Positions 8,776 through 17,929 of a stretch of DNA of 64,000 nt are shown here, in pieces. Within the stretch, counting starts at the first letter, position 1; each line of letters begins with the position of its first letter. The stretch is from Vibrio pacinii DSM 19139 (lineage in GTDB: Bacteria > Pseudomonadota > Gammaproteobacteria > Enterobacterales > Vibrionaceae). The DNA lies in contig NZ_JONH01000001.1 of assembly GCF_000711795.1 (NCBI RefSeq), forward strand, positions 310,001 through 374,000. The letters run 5' to 3'. The position numbers and the translations under genes were made by a program. The notes under the pieces were generated by a model. The model saw nothing but the letters and a program-made list of their open reading frames with translations. It made no database searches and was not told where the DNA came from.

Positions 8776-9516
8776 GTGGAATATGCTGTTTCTTCAGATG
8801 CCCTAAAAGGGAAAATTATTCTGGTTACTGGCGCTGGCGCTGGTATCGGTAAACAAGCCGCACTCTCTTACGCTCAGCATGGTGCAACCGTGATTCTACT
8901 GGGGCGAACTGTAAACAAGCTTGAACAGACTTATGATGAAATTGAAGCGGCAGGCTACCCGACACCTGCGATCATCCCTCTCGATATGAAAGGCGCAACC
9001 AAACAGAATTATGTCGACATGGCCGATACGATTGAGAGCCAGTTCGGTCGTTTAGACGGTATATTGCATAATGCTAGTCTATTGGGTGTTATCAGCCCGT
9101 TTGACCAAATTGGTGAAGATACTTACGACGATATTATGCAGGTCAACGTCAAGGCGCAGTTCTTGATGACTCAAGCACTACTGCCATTACTGCATAAATC
9201 ACAAGATGGGCGCATTGTCTTTACTTCATCGACCGTAGGCCATAGTGGTCGTGCATTCTGGGGCACCTACGCCATCTCTAAATTTGCTACCGAAGGTATG
9301 ATGCAAGTCTTAGCCGATGAGCTAAGCGACAGCACCATTCGAGTCAATGCCATCAACCCAGGGGCAACACGTACTGCAATGCGAGCAAAAGCATATCCTG
9401 CTGAAGATACGGATCTGCTTAAAACACCTCAAGACATCATGCCACTTTATCTCTACCTGATGGCACCTGAGAGTAAATGCGTCAATGGCCAATGTATTGA
9501 TGCTCAGCCGAAATAA
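8776..9516 (+). CDS. yciK: YciK-type short-chain dehydrogenase/reductase
   Basis: 246 residues beginning at GTG, with AAGGA at good spacing. The Rossmann nucleotide motif is TGAGAGIGK, followed by HNAS (the NAG position), and the active site has the serine in TSSTVG and the Tyr-x-x-x-Lys pair in TYAISK. Overall sequence agrees with enterobacterial YciK, an oxidoreductase of unknown substrate. YciK is usually next to sohB or btuR, and here it is divergent from sohB, consistent with that neighbourhood. Confidence 0.88.
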   Translation: MEYAVSSDALKGKIILVTGAGAGIGKQAALSYAQHGATVILLGRTVNKLEQTYDEIEAAGYPTPAIIPLDMKGATKQNYVDMADTIESQFGRLDGILHNASLLGVISPFDQIGEDTYDDIMQVNVKAQFLMTQALLPLLHKSQDGRIVFTSSTVGHSGRAFWGTYAISKFATEGMMQVLADELSDSTIRVNAINPGATRTAMRAKAYPAEDTDLLKTPQDIMPLYLYLMAPESKCVNGQCIDAQPK

Positions 9517-9545
9517 CTCGTAATCCCTTGACTTCCAAACATACC

Positions 9546-9584
9546 AACGCCTTGCGTCTACTTCAGTAACACGCAAGGCGTTTT
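9546..9584. terminator. Terminator between yciK and cheV
   Basis: AACGCCTTGCGT pairs with ACGCAAGGCGTT over a 13-base loop, followed by a short T run on the plus strand. It lies between convergent genes and could serve both. Confidence 0.8.
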
Positions 9585-9638
9585 GCTTTCCGGCCTAATG
9601 ACTCAACAAAGCCTTATTGGCAAGATCGTTCAATTGAT

Positions 9639-10586
9639 CTAGCGATTAAGAACTTGCCTTAATCTGTCTTGTGCAACCTCAACCAGAAGATCCGGCTGAA
9701 ACTTAGAAATGAATCGATCACAGCCAACTTTCTTAACCATCGCATCGTTAAAGCTGCCACTTAACGATGTGTTCAAAGTGACGTAAAGGTCTTTCATACG
9801 TGGATCACTACGCACTTCATGCGTGAGCTTATAACCATCCATCTCTGGCATTTCCGCGTCGGTGATCATCAGCAATAACTCTTCAACAACGTTTTTACCC
9901 TCATCACACCAGGATTTCAGTAGATTAAGAGCTTCAAGACCGTCACGGCATTCAATAATATTTAACCCTAGCTGAGAAAGCGTACCGCGCACTTGAGCAC
10001 GGGCTGTCGATGAATCGTCAACAATTAAGACCTTGCGACCGACCATTTCATTGACCAGCTCCTGATCAAGCACTCCTTCAGAAATTGAAATATCGTAATC
10101 GATGATCTGAGCGAGTACTTTTTCCACATCAATAATTTCGACAATCTCCTGTCGCTTATCCTCTTTAACATGAGTAATTGCAGTCAAGTAAGTTGAACGA
10201 CCTGCGGTTTTCGGCGGTGGCTGAATCTCTGTCCATGCGGTATTGATAATATTACGCACCTGACCGACTAAGAAGCCTTGAATACTACGGTTATACTCGG
10301 TAATGATCAGGTTCTCTTCTTGATTTTCAAGGCGTGATGGCGGGAAGCCAATCGCAGCTCTAAGATCGATCACTGGCACCGATACGCCACGTAGTGACGC
10401 AACACCTGTAATATGATGGTGCGAACCGGGCATTTTCGTCATCGGTGGCACTTTAATCACTTCGCGGACTTTAAACACGTTAATCGCGAATAACTGTCTG
10501 CTGTTTAAACTAAATAACAACAACTCAAGCCGGTTTTCGCCGACAAGGTTTGTTCGTTGGTCAACGGTATTTAAAACTCCAGACAT
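9639..10586 (-). CDS. cheV: Chemotaxis coupling protein CheV
   Basis: About 315 residues from the ATG at 10586; homologues begin MSGVLNTVDQRTNLVGENRL, and GAGA lies just upstream, so the longer frame to 10616 is not used. The first half is a CheW-like domain (LFSLNSRQLFAINVFKVREV, then GVASLRGVSVPVIDL). The second half is a response receiver with the acidic pair in LIVDDSSTA, the phospho-accepting aspartate in ITDAEMPEMDG and the lysine in ISKFQPD. CheV couples chemoreceptors to CheA and its phosphorylation tunes adaptation. It stands alone, away from any che operon. Confidence 0.93.
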   Translation of the reverse strand: MSGVLNTVDQRTNLVGENRLELLLFSLNSRQLFAINVFKVREVIKVPPMTKMPGSHHHITGVASLRGVSVPVIDLRAAIGFPPSRLENQEENLIITEYNRSIQGFLVGQVRNIINTAWTEIQPPPKTAGRSTYLTAITHVKEDKRQEIVEIIDVEKVLAQIIDYDISISEGVLDQELVNEMVGRKVLIVDDSSTARAQVRGTLSQLGLNIIECRDGLEALNLLKSWCDEGKNVVEELLLMITDAEMPEMDGYKLTHEVRSDPRMKDLYVTLNTSLSGSFNDAMVKKVGCDRFISKFQPDLLVEVAQDRLRQVLNR

Positions 10587-10644
10587 ACTCATTCTCAACC
10601 GGTGTGTATATAACAAAGGTAGTCTATAGCAAGACTAAGATAAA

Positions 10645-10680
10645 AATAAACCCACATATCATTTCAGATTATATGGGTTT
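10645..10680 (-). terminator. Terminator after mlc
   Basis: AAACCCA and TGGGTTT form the base of a stem with further AT pairs inside. On the minus strand it is followed by a T-rich run, placing it at the 3' end of the mlc transcript. Confidence 0.65.
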
Positions 10681-10716
10681 ACCTCAAATATAAAGGAGAG
10701 CTAAAGCTCAGAAACG

Positions 10717-11934
10717 CTACCCTTCTATAACCTTCATCAATAAAAGGCCATCGTAGAGCGCTTGCTTAACCAACGCAGCACCAGGCATAGTGGCTTGTTT
10801 GTAAAAGCGTGATTCCACCAACTCTAAATCTTGGTGGTAAACGGGCAGACTCTGCTCTTCAATACAGGTCTGAATTGCTGGATAGAGCACGTCTTTTGCT
10901 TGATTGATGACGCCGCCAATCAGCACCTTTTCTGGGTTGAATAGGTTGATAACGATCGCTATCGCCGAGCCTAAGTAACGGCCGAGCTTCTCAATCACAT
11001 CAACTGCCAATGGATCGCCGTTGGCCGCTGCTTCACAAATTTCTTCAACTGAAACTTCTTCGATAGCAGACAGTGACGACGCTTCGCCTCGTGCAATACG
11101 TTCGCTGACTTCATTGCGAATCGCTTGAGAACTCGCCACTGTTTCAAGGCAGCCTCGATTACCACAGTGGCACTGTTTTCCACTTGGATCGATTTGAATA
11201 TGGCCTAGCTCACCGATATTACCATGGCGCCCTTGCAGCACGCGTCCATCCAATATGATGCCCGCCCCCAAGCCATGGTGGATAGAAATCAACACCGAAT
11301 TTTCATTATCTTGAGAGTGGCCAAACAGTTTTTCAGCCAAAGCCCAAGCGCGAGTATCATTTGCAACAAACACAGGTAAGCCCGTCGCTTTATAAATCTC
11401 AGGGCCAAGCGGCAGATTTTCAACATTGTAGTGCGGCATTTGCAGCACAATACCTTGTTCCGAATTGACAAGACCTGGCAAAGTAATCGCAATACTGGTA
11501 ACACGATCGAGTTGGTCGGCATAAGTTTGAAAAAACTCATCAATTTCATGCAGTAAACGGGCTAGTACGTCATCTTGATCAACTTCATGTATGTCAATTT
11601 TGGTGTCGATGAGTACATCTCCACCCAACTCGTGCAGTGCGATGGTCAAATAACCGCGACCAAGGCGCATAGACAGAAACTGCCAACCCTCGTTATTGAC
11701 TTGTAAGCCAACAGCCGGTCGACCGCGACTGGTCGCTTCTTGGACCGTGGTTTCATGGATCAGATGCGCCTCGATAAGCTCTCGGGTAATTTTGGTGATG
11801 CTCGCTGGTGCAAGCGCACTTTTTTTCGAGAGATCTATTCGAGAAATAGGACCTTTTTGATCAATGAGTTTATATACACGGCCAGCATTGACCTGCTTGA
11901 TGTGATCAATATGGCCTGGTTGAGCCATGTACAT
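10717..11934 (-). CDS. mlc: Mlc, ROK-family transcriptional repressor of glucose uptake genes
   Basis: 405 residues. An N-terminal winged helix-turn-helix (about 15-80) precedes a ROK sugar-kinase-like domain with GLVNSEQG, GNIGELGH and the zinc cluster CHCGNRGCLE. The sequence agrees closely with known Vibrio Mlc. In enteric bacteria Mlc represses ptsG and other PTS genes; transport of glucose by PtsG leaves its IIB domain unphosphorylated, and this binds Mlc and pulls it off DNA. ptsG, the likely target and partner, lies 3.3 kb away in this window. GGAG precedes the ATG. Expression may depend on CRP, given a CRP-like site about 80 bases upstream. Confidence 0.93.
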   Translation of the reverse strand: MYMAQPGHIDHIKQVNAGRVYKLIDQKGPISRIDLSKKSALAPASITKITRELIEAHLIHETTVQEATSRGRPAVGLQVNNEGWQFLSMRLGRGYLTIALHELGGDVLIDTKIDIHEVDQDDVLARLLHEIDEFFQTYADQLDRVTSIAITLPGLVNSEQGIVLQMPHYNVENLPLGPEIYKATGLPVFVANDTRAWALAEKLFGHSQDNENSVLISIHHGLGAGIILDGRVLQGRHGNIGELGHIQIDPSGKQCHCGNRGCLETVASSQAIRNEVSERIARGEASSLSAIEEVSVEEICEAAANGDPLAVDVIEKLGRYLGSAIAIVINLFNPEKVLIGGVINQAKDVLYPAIQTCIEEQSLPVYHQDLELVESRFYKQATMPGAALVKQALYDGLLLMKVIEG

Positions 11935-12276
11935 AGAGTGCTCCGAATATCAATAACCTAGTAATTTTTTTACTTTGCGAAGTAATTGTGAAGAGCTTTG
12001 ATGAATCGCCGTGACAAGGGTCACGTATAAACATTTTTGTTTGTGTCGTGAATCAAATAGCGAACTATTAATCACAGTCCAGATTGATTTTTTTTGCGTT
12101 AATAATTATGTCTATAATCATACTTGCATCGCTTTAATCACCGCCAAGTGGCGATTTCAAAACACGATGGCACCGCGGGTATATACTTAACCTTAACAGT
12201 AATAATGATTAGGTAGAAAGATCCGTGCTCGCCTTTTAGAGTGTGGACTTGGCAGATTCAACTCAAGGAGAACCGA
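11935..12276. promoter_or_regulatory. Divergent regulatory region between mlc and pykA
   Basis: 342 bases with no gene. It holds a CRP-like palindrome (12011-12024), a plausible pykA -10 TATAAT at 12113-12118 with only a T-rich -35 region, and a 12-base palindrome CGCCAAGTGGCG at 12142-12153 in the pykA leader. AAGGAG immediately precedes the pykA ATG. Confidence 0.55.
12011..12024. promoter_or_regulatory. CRP-like binding site
   Basis: GTGA-N6-TCAC, a perfect dyad matching the conserved core of the cyclic AMP receptor protein site (TGTGA-N6-TCACA) except at the outermost bases. It lies between mlc and pykA, and E. coli mlc is known to be CRP-controlled. Binding is inferred from sequence only. 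Confidence 0.5.
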
Positions 12277-13719
12277 ATGACTGCAATCCAAAGAAGAACC
12301 AAAATTGTTTCAACCCTTGGACCTTCAACCGATCAACCTGGTGTACTTGAATCTATTCTCGAAGCGGGTGTCAACGTAGTACGAATGAACTTCTCTCACG
12401 GTAGCGCAGATGATCATCGTGAGCGGGCAACACGCGTCCGCAATATTGCGGCTAAATTAGGCACTCACGTGGCAATATTAGGTGACCTGCAAGGACCTAA
12501 AATTCGTGTTTCAACGTTTAAGCAAGGTAAAATCCAGCTCAATATTGGCGATATTTTCACCCTAGATAGTACGCTTCCAGCTGGTGAAGGGAACGAAGAC
12601 GCTGTCGGCCTTGACTACAAAGCTCTGCCAGATGATGTTTCAACCGGTGATATTTTGTTGCTTGATGATGGGCGTGTACAACTGCAAGTGATCAGTGTTA
12701 ACGAGACTCAAGTACGAACCAAAGTCACGATTGGTGGCCCGCTATCAAACAATAAAGGGATCAATAAAAAAGGCGGTGGATTGTCGGCAGATGCCCTTAC
12801 CGAAAAAGACAAGAAAGACATCTTACTTGCGGCGGAAATCAACGTCGATTATCTCGCCGTCTCTTTCCCACGTAATGGCGAAGACATGCATTATGCTCGT
12901 AGACTTGCTACCGATGCTGGACTTCAAGCACGACTGGTTGCAAAAGTCGAACGCGCAGAGACCGTTGCAACAGAAGAGAACATTGATGACATCATCCTTG
13001 CGTCTGACACCGTTATGGTCGCGCGTGGTGATCTTGGGGTAGAAATAGGCGACCCTGAATTAATCGGGGTACAAAAACAGCTCATTCGACGCGCCCGTGC
13101 ACTCAATCGTACTGTAATTACCGCAACCCAGATGATGGAATCGATGATGGAAAACCCGATGCCAACCCGTGCAGAAGTGATGGACGTCGCTAACGCCGTG
13201 CTCGACGGTACCGATGCTGTGATGTTATCCGGTGAAACAGCAGCAGGTAAATACCCAATAGAAACCGTACGTTCAATGGCAGAAGTGTGCTTAGGCGCGG
13301 AAAAAATGGCCGCCATTAACCGCTCAAGTTATCGTATGGAGTCGGTATTTGACAGTGGTGAAGAAACCATTGCGATGTCGACTATGTACGCCGCCAATCA
13401 CATGCGAGGAGTGAAAGGCATAGTGACATTAACCGAATCTGGTCGCACGGCTCTTATGATGTCTCGTCTGAGTTCGGGCTTACCCATTTTCGCTCTGTCA
13501 CGCAACGAACGTACTCTGAATCTTTCCGCACTCTATCGCGGCGTGTTCCCAGTCTATTTCCACGATAAGTCAGATACAGGACTCGCCACAGCGCAAGCAG
13601 CAGTGGCAACGTTAAAACAACGCGGCCTACTCGACGATGGTGATTTAGTTATCATTACTCAAGGTGATGTGATGGATGTAATCGGTTCAACGAACTGTCT
13701 ACGGATTTTAGCCGCTTAA
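12277..13719 (+). CDS. pykA: Pyruvate kinase (PykA type)
   Basis: 480 residues from the ATG at 12277, which follows AAGGAG; an upstream in-frame start at 12241 is disregarded. The enzyme transfers phosphate from phosphoenolpyruvate to ADP, the last step of glycolysis. Visible motifs are [18 protein letters not shown], the active-site segment [19 protein letters not shown] and ATQMMESM. The sequence ([32 protein letters not shown]) follows E. coli PykA, the AMP and sugar-phosphate responsive isozyme, more closely than PykF. It is transcribed divergently from mlc. Confidence 0.93.
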   Translation: MTAIQRRTKIVSTLGPSTDQPGVLESILEAGVNVVRMNFSHGSADDHRERATRVRNIAAKLGTHVAILGDLQGPKIRVSTFKQGKIQLNIGDIFTLDSTLPAGEGNEDAVGLDYKALPDDVSTGDILLLDDGRVQLQVISVNETQVRTKVTIGGPLSNNKGINKKGGGLSADALTEKDKKDILLAAEINVDYLAVSFPRNGEDMHYARRLATDAGLQARLVAKVERAETVATEENIDDIILASDTVMVARGDLGVEIGDPELIGVQKQLIRRARALNRTVITATQMMESMMENPMPTRAEVMDVANAVLDGTDAVMLSGETAAGKYPIETVRSMAEVCLGAEKMAAINRSSYRMESVFDSGEETIAMSTMYAANHMRGVKGIVTLTESGRTALMMSRLSSGLPIFALSRNERTLNLSALYRGVFPVYFHDKSDTGLATAQAAVATLKQRGLLDDGDLVIITQGDVMDVIGSTNCLRILAA

Positions 13720-13746
13720 CCCTTTCATCAAATAAAGGTAATCATC

Positions 13747-13788
13747 AAGTAACATCAAGGGAGCCTGGGCTCTGTTGGTGTTACTTTT
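13747..13788 (+). terminator. Terminator after pykA
   Basis: AGTAACATCAA pairs with TTGGTGTTACT (one G-U) and an inner GAGCC/GGCTC stem closes the loop; TTTT follows. It touches the stop codon of the convergent patatin gene. Confidence 0.8.
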
Positions 13789-14935
13789 AATTGGTCATAG
13801 AAATAGGCGGCGCGGCACATTGAGAAAATAGCTCCACAAAACGATAGCCGGCATCTAACCCGAGCTGATAGTCATGGAGTAACTCCTCTTTCTCGCTCAT
13901 CAATGAATTCGATTTCAGTGGCTGTTCAGGTCGAATCTGAATAATAAAGCAATCATCGGGTGGCGAATTTAAGAAGTCTTGGGTTAGCGAGTAGGTTTGA
14001 TAGTGAACCATCAGCATGTCCGCTAAGCTCGAGTCAAACTTATCGCCGATTAGATGGCTCAAACGGTAGACTTCATCTGCACCAAACAACCAACGACCGC
14101 CATTGAGTGATTCGGTTTTACCATCAAGACTATTTTGTTGAACCGCACGTTGCATTTGATAATTAAAAAAAGCACTCCAATCTTGCTTCCACTGGCCTAG
14201 CTTCTCTTGCCATTGCCCTTGGATCACATTAAATGAATCTTTCAACCATGTAACCTGAGGCTCCTGATTGACCTCTACGGTGCCTGTTGCTAAATCATGC
14301 CCCTCGGTACGAATCACAACAATACAACGCGCCTCTCGACGCCAGGCTTCTTGTACGGGTATTGATGCCGACACTCCACCATCAACATACTCTCCATGTG
14401 GAAATTGCACTGGCTGATGATAAAGACGAGGGATTGCACAAGTTGCTATTAACACTTGTCGCCAATCGTCTTGTAGCATGGGTAAGTAGTGATCATGTAA
14501 ACGCGTTGTATCTGTAACCGCAGCAAAAGCCTCTCGTCCCTGCAGCATTTTACGCCCCATATCGATATCAAGCCGATAGGGGTAATCACTGATTTTATCT
14601 AATGCCCAATCAAGGCCAAGAAACTGCTTGCGGCGGATATAACGGAACAGTTGAAAAAATTCAGGATCAGTGGTTAGGTCTAAGATAAAGGAACGCCCTA
14701 TTCCACGTTGGCGACATAAGAACCCACACAGATTCAGCGCACCCGCTGACGTGCCATAAAAAGAGTGGAAAGGATCAAAGTTGGAAAGAAGAAAGGCGTC
14801 TAAAACACCAGCAGTAAAAATACCTCGCTGGCCGCCACCTTGAGCAACCAGAGCATTTTTACCACCAGTGTACCGCTTGAGTCGTTCACTATCGAGATGT
14901 ACAGCAGCGTTGGTAATAACACCGCAGTTTTTCAT
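13787..14935 (-). CDS. Patatin-like phospholipase family protein
   Basis: About 382 residues from the ATG at 14935. The patatin fold motifs are complete: oxyanion-hole GGGQRG (about 33-38), nucleophile GTSAG with Ser63, and the catalytic aspartate in VDGGVSASIP. Such proteins are serine lipid acyl hydrolases; this branch resembles E. coli YjjU, whose substrate is unknown. There is no signal peptide, so it probably acts in the cytoplasm or on the inner face of the membrane. It starts 8 bases after the stop of a 30-residue membrane peptide gene, so the two are probably translated from one message. Confidence 0.85.
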   Translation of the reverse strand: MKNCGVITNAAVHLDSERLKRYTGGKNALVAQGGGQRGIFTAGVLDAFLLSNFDPFHSFYGTSAGALNLCGFLCRQRGIGRSFILDLTTDPEFFQLFRYIRRKQFLGLDWALDKISDYPYRLDIDMGRKMLQGREAFAAVTDTTRLHDHYLPMLQDDWRQVLIATCAIPRLYHQPVQFPHGEYVDGGVSASIPVQEAWRREARCIVVIRTEGHDLATGTVEVNQEPQVTWLKDSFNVIQGQWQEKLGQWKQDWSAFFNYQMQRAVQQNSLDGKTESLNGGRWLFGADEVYRLSHLIGDKFDSSLADMLMVHYQTYSLTQDFLNSPPDDCFIIQIRPEQPLKSNSLMSEKEELLHDYQLGLDAGYRFVELFSQCAAPPISMTN

Positions 14936-14943
14936 ACTGAGCC

Positions 14944-15036
14944 CTACGCTGATGTTACAGCAGTAATAGCAAAGCCGAGTATCATCGCAAAAGCGCACGC
15001 GGTGATCAGTAGAGCTAATTTAAGATCGTGTTCCAT
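14944..15036 (-). CDS. ynhF: YnhF-like small membrane protein (30 residues)
   Basis: A very short gene with an almost ideal translation signal: AGGAGG at 15042-15047, 5 bases before ATG. The peptide begins MEHDLKLALLITACAF and is one hydrophobic helix ending ...AVTSA. The start of the peptide and its length resemble E. coli YnhF (29 residues, inner membrane), which shares the pattern M--DLK--L--T. Function of YnhF is unknown. Its stop codon is 8 bases before the patatin ATG. The strong ribosome site, clean membrane helix and coupling make chance unlikely, although so short a match cannot prove homology. Confidence 0.72.
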   Translation of the reverse strand: MEHDLKLALLITACAFAMILGFAITAVTSA

Positions 15037-15240
15037 AAACACCTCCTGATTGTGTAACAAAGTAATAACATCAACCTGATATATCTTCAATAAATACGCT
15101 TTTTTCGCGCAAAATTATGGTGTTAGCGTCACATTATCCAAGCATTATTGACCACTATGTCATCACCCAGTAAAGAGCGCGACAAAGGAAAATCAAACAA
15201 ACCGTCACTACTAGCATCAACTTGACGCTTAACAAACGTA

Positions 15241-15266
15241 AAAAAGGAGGCCGAAGCCTCCTTTTA
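15241..15266 (-). terminator. Terminator after ptsG
   Basis: On the minus strand GGAGGC-TTCG-GCCTCC followed by a T run: a classic stable tetraloop terminator 22 bases after the ptsG stop codon. Confidence 0.92.
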
Positions 15267-15287
15267 TCAATGATGAGTTAGTGGGGA

Positions 15288-16718
15288 TTAACCGTTGTTA
15301 CGGATCCACTCATCCATTTCTGTTTTCAGGTTGTCAGACTTAGTACCGAAAATTGCCTGAACACCACCTGCTACAACAACTACACCTGCGGCGCCAAGTT
15401 GTTTTAGTTTCTCTTGGTTAACTGATTCTGTATCAGCAACCGCAACACGTAGACGAGTGATACACGCATCAAGACCTGTGATGTTCGCTTTACCACCAAA
15501 TGCGGCAACAAGTTCACCCGCTAAGTCAGAACCAGAAGTCATAGCAACTTCTTCAGATTCATCTTCACGACCAGGAGTCTTAAGGTCCATCGCTTTGATA
15601 ACTGCGCGGAAAACTACGTAGTAGATTGCAGCGTATACAAGACCAACAGCAACCATCAGACCCATTTTCTGAGCGTTACCCGAAAGAACTAGGAAGTCGA
15701 TCAGACCGTGTGAGAATGAAGTACCGTGTACAAAGCCTAGCGTGTTAGCAACAACGTAAGCAGAACCTGCAAGTAGAGCGTGGATTCCGTACAGTAGTGG
15801 TGCAACGAATAGGAACGAGAACTCGATTGGCTCTGTGATACCAGTTAGGAATGAGGTCAATGCCGCAGATGCCATGATACCCATTACTTTCGCACGGTTT
15901 TCAGGCTTAGCAGAATGAGCGATAGCAATCGCCGCCGCTGGTAGACCGAACATCTTGAACATGTAACCACCCGCTAGCTGACCGAAGCCATTACCAGCAG
16001 CACGAGATGCTTCATCAGCAACTAGGTAACAAGTTAGAACACCGTTCTGAGCTTCACCCGCCGCGTTAATACATTTACCTGCTTCGAAGAAGAATGGTAC
16101 GTTCCAAACGTGGTGTAGACCGAATGGGATTAGAGAACGCTCAACGATACCGTAAATACCGAACGCTAGTTGAGGGTTTTGATCTGCAGCCCAATGCGAG
16201 AAAGAACCAATGGCTGCACCAATTGGTGGCCATACGACAGAAAGTACGAAGCCAAGTGCGATAGCAGCGAAACCAGTAATGATTGGTACAGCACGCTTAC
16301 CAGCGAAGAAGCCAAGGTATTCTGGAAGTTGGATTTTGAAGAAACGGTTGAATGCCCAAGCAGCAACACCACCGACTAGGATACCACCTAGTACACCTGT
16401 GTCGATTTTTTCTACGCCCATAACACCAGCCATTACGCTAAGTGTTGCGGTCATAATGCCGTAACCAACGATAGCAGCAAGACCTGCTACACCGTCGTTA
16501 TTTGTAAAGCCTAGTGCAACACCTACAGCAAATAGCAGTGCCATTTGACCGAAGACTGAACCACCAGCCTGTTCCATTAGATTAGAAACGATTTCTGGAA
16601 TGAAACCAAGGTCGGCAGCACCGACACCTAGTAGTATACCCGCAACAGGAAGTACTGATACTGGAAGCATCAGAGACTTACCTACCTTCTGCAGGTTTGC
16701 AAAAAGGTTCTTAAACAT
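15288..16718 (-). CDS. ptsG: Glucose-specific PTS enzyme IICB
   Basis: 476 residues, the usual length. The IIC membrane domain (about 1-390) opens [20 protein letters not shown] and includes [12 protein letters not shown] and the [10 protein letters not shown] signature at the sugar site. The IIB domain follows a KTPGRED linker, with the phosphorylated Cys419 in DACITRLRV. It imports and phosphorylates glucose using phosphate relayed from EIIA-Glc, and in enteric bacteria its unphosphorylated IIB domain sequesters Mlc. AGGAG precedes the ATG. It is a single-gene unit with its own terminator. Confidence 0.95.
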   Translation of the reverse strand: MFKNLFANLQKVGKSLMLPVSVLPVAGILLGVGAADLGFIPEIVSNLMEQAGGSVFGQMALLFAVGVALGFTNNDGVAGLAAIVGYGIMTATLSVMAGVMGVEKIDTGVLGGILVGGVAAWAFNRFFKIQLPEYLGFFAGKRAVPIITGFAAIALGFVLSVVWPPIGAAIGSFSHWAADQNPQLAFGIYGIVERSLIPFGLHHVWNVPFFFEAGKCINAAGEAQNGVLTCYLVADEASRAAGNGFGQLAGGYMFKMFGLPAAAIAIAHSAKPENRAKVMGIMASAALTSFLTGITEPIEFSFLFVAPLLYGIHALLAGSAYVVANTLGFVHGTSFSHGLIDFLVLSGNAQKMGLMVAVGLVYAAIYYVVFRAVIKAMDLKTPGREDESEEVAMTSGSDLAGELVAAFGGKANITGLDACITRLRVAVADTESVNQEKLKQLGAAGVVVVAGGVQAIFGTKSDNLKTEMDEWIRNNG

Positions 16719-17117
16719 GTTTATGCTCCTGATAAATTATAAGAATTATTGGGCTCTAACGGCACACCCCCGTAGCCTATAATGTTAGCACCCTAAGAAA
16801 ATGTAACCACATATGACAGTATATTTTCTGCCTCTAAATATATATTGCGTGTAATCAAACTTTCTAGTTAGTTACGAAATTTAGTTTCAAACTAATAGAT
16901 AGATCACAATCCACACCTCAATTTGAAATGGATTGCAAAGAATTAACCTATTGATTTAATTGTATTTAGTGACAGACCTGATTAATTTTGATGGGTAAAT
17001 AAAATAGACGAGGTTGTTATTTTCTGTAACAAATTTACAAGACGACTTTAGCTGCTCTCAACTTCAACAAATTTAGTAAACAATAGCCAATTTTAAACTT
17101 ATCGTGACTGTTCGCAC
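16719..17117 (-). promoter_or_regulatory. ptsG upstream region
   Basis: About 400 bases without a gene. A plausible minus-strand promoter is GTTACA (16802-16807), 17 bases, CATTAT (16779-16784), giving a leader of about 54 bases. A CRP half-site TTGTGATCT is present at 16902-16910 but its second half is poor. CAATCC (16907-16912) and GGATTG (16930-16935) form an inverted repeat. AT-rich stretches could hold Mlc operators, but I could not single one out. Confidence 0.4.
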
Positions 17118-17146
17118 AAAAAAAAGGAGCCATCGCTCCTTTTTTG
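17118..17146 (-). terminator. Terminator after the holB-tatD operon
   Basis: AAAAAAGGAGC and GCTCCTTTTTT pair around a 4-base loop, 16 bases downstream of the tatD-family stop codon on the minus strand. Runs on both sides could stop transcription in both directions. Confidence 0.9.
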
Positions 17147-17161
17147 TTCAAAACTCATTTT

Positions 17162-17929
17162 CTATCTCAAAAAAAGATTTCTGAAGTTTTCGCTAGTTTT
17201 CTGTCCAACTTCGTGTAACGAACAGCCTTTTAGCTGTGCGATGTACGCGGCGACTTCAACAACATAAGCTGGTTGGTTCTGTTTCCCTCGGTGAGGAACA
17301 GGGGCAAGATAGGGCGAATCGGTTTCAATCAATAGGCACTCTAACGGCAAAGCTTGAACAACTTGCTTCAGTTCAGTCGCTTGCTTGAACGTTACAATAC
17401 CTGAAATTGAGATATAAAAACCGAGTTCTATTGCCGCCTTGGCAAAAGCAAGATCTTCGGTAAAGCAGTGGATCACTCCGCCGCATTTATCCGCATTGCC
17501 TTTGCGCAAAATGTCGAGCGTATCTTCTCTGGCATTGCGGGTATGGATGATGAGCGGCTTGTCTAACTTAACGGCCAACTCTACTTGCTGTTCAAATCGC
17601 AGTTTTTGCAATTGCGCCGTTTCGGGTTGATAGTGATAATCTAACCCCGTTTCACCAATAGCGACAACACGTGGGTGTGACGCATATTCGTGCAACGTAT
17701 CTAAAGCAAAGTCACTTTCAACATCAAGTGGATGTACGCCACAAGAAGCATAGACGTTTTCATAAGGTTCGATCATCGCGAGCATATTTGGAAACGAATC
17801 AAGCGTAACCCCAACGGACAATAGTTCTCGGACATTTGCGGCGTTGGCTTTATCTATTACATCTTCAATGCCTTGGTGAAGATCTTGATAATCGAGTTTG
17901 TCTAAATGACAGTGAGAGTCTACGAACAT
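17162..17929 (-). CDS. TatD-family metal-dependent hydrolase (YcfH type)
   Basis: 255 residues with all TatD metal ligands: DSHCHLD (first HxH), GETGLDYH (glutamate), IIHTRNA and VIHCFTED (histidines), and ETDSPYLAP (aspartate). TatD family members are DNases or putative 3'-end nucleases; E. coli YcfH itself is little studied. Its start overlaps the end of holB by 10 bases, so the genes are translationally coupled, the same arrangement as tmk-holB-ycfH in enteric bacteria. Confidence 0.9.
   Translation of the reverse strand: MFVDSHCHLDKLDYQDLHQGIEDVIDKANAANVRELLSVGVTLDSFPNMLAMIEPYENVYASCGVHPLDVESDFALDTLHEYASHPRVVAIGETGLDYHYQPETAQLQKLRFEQQVELAVKLDKPLIIHTRNAREDTLDILRKGNADKCGGVIHCFTEDLAFAKAAIELGFYISISGIVTFKQATELKQVVQALPLECLLIETDSPYLAPVPHRGKQNQPAYVVEVAAYIAQLKGCSLHEVGQKTSENFRNLFLR

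Noticed and set aside
16902..16917. CRP site upstream of ptsG
   Set aside because: One half-site TTGTGATCT is good but the second half is not recognisable, so it is only mentioned within the upstream region.
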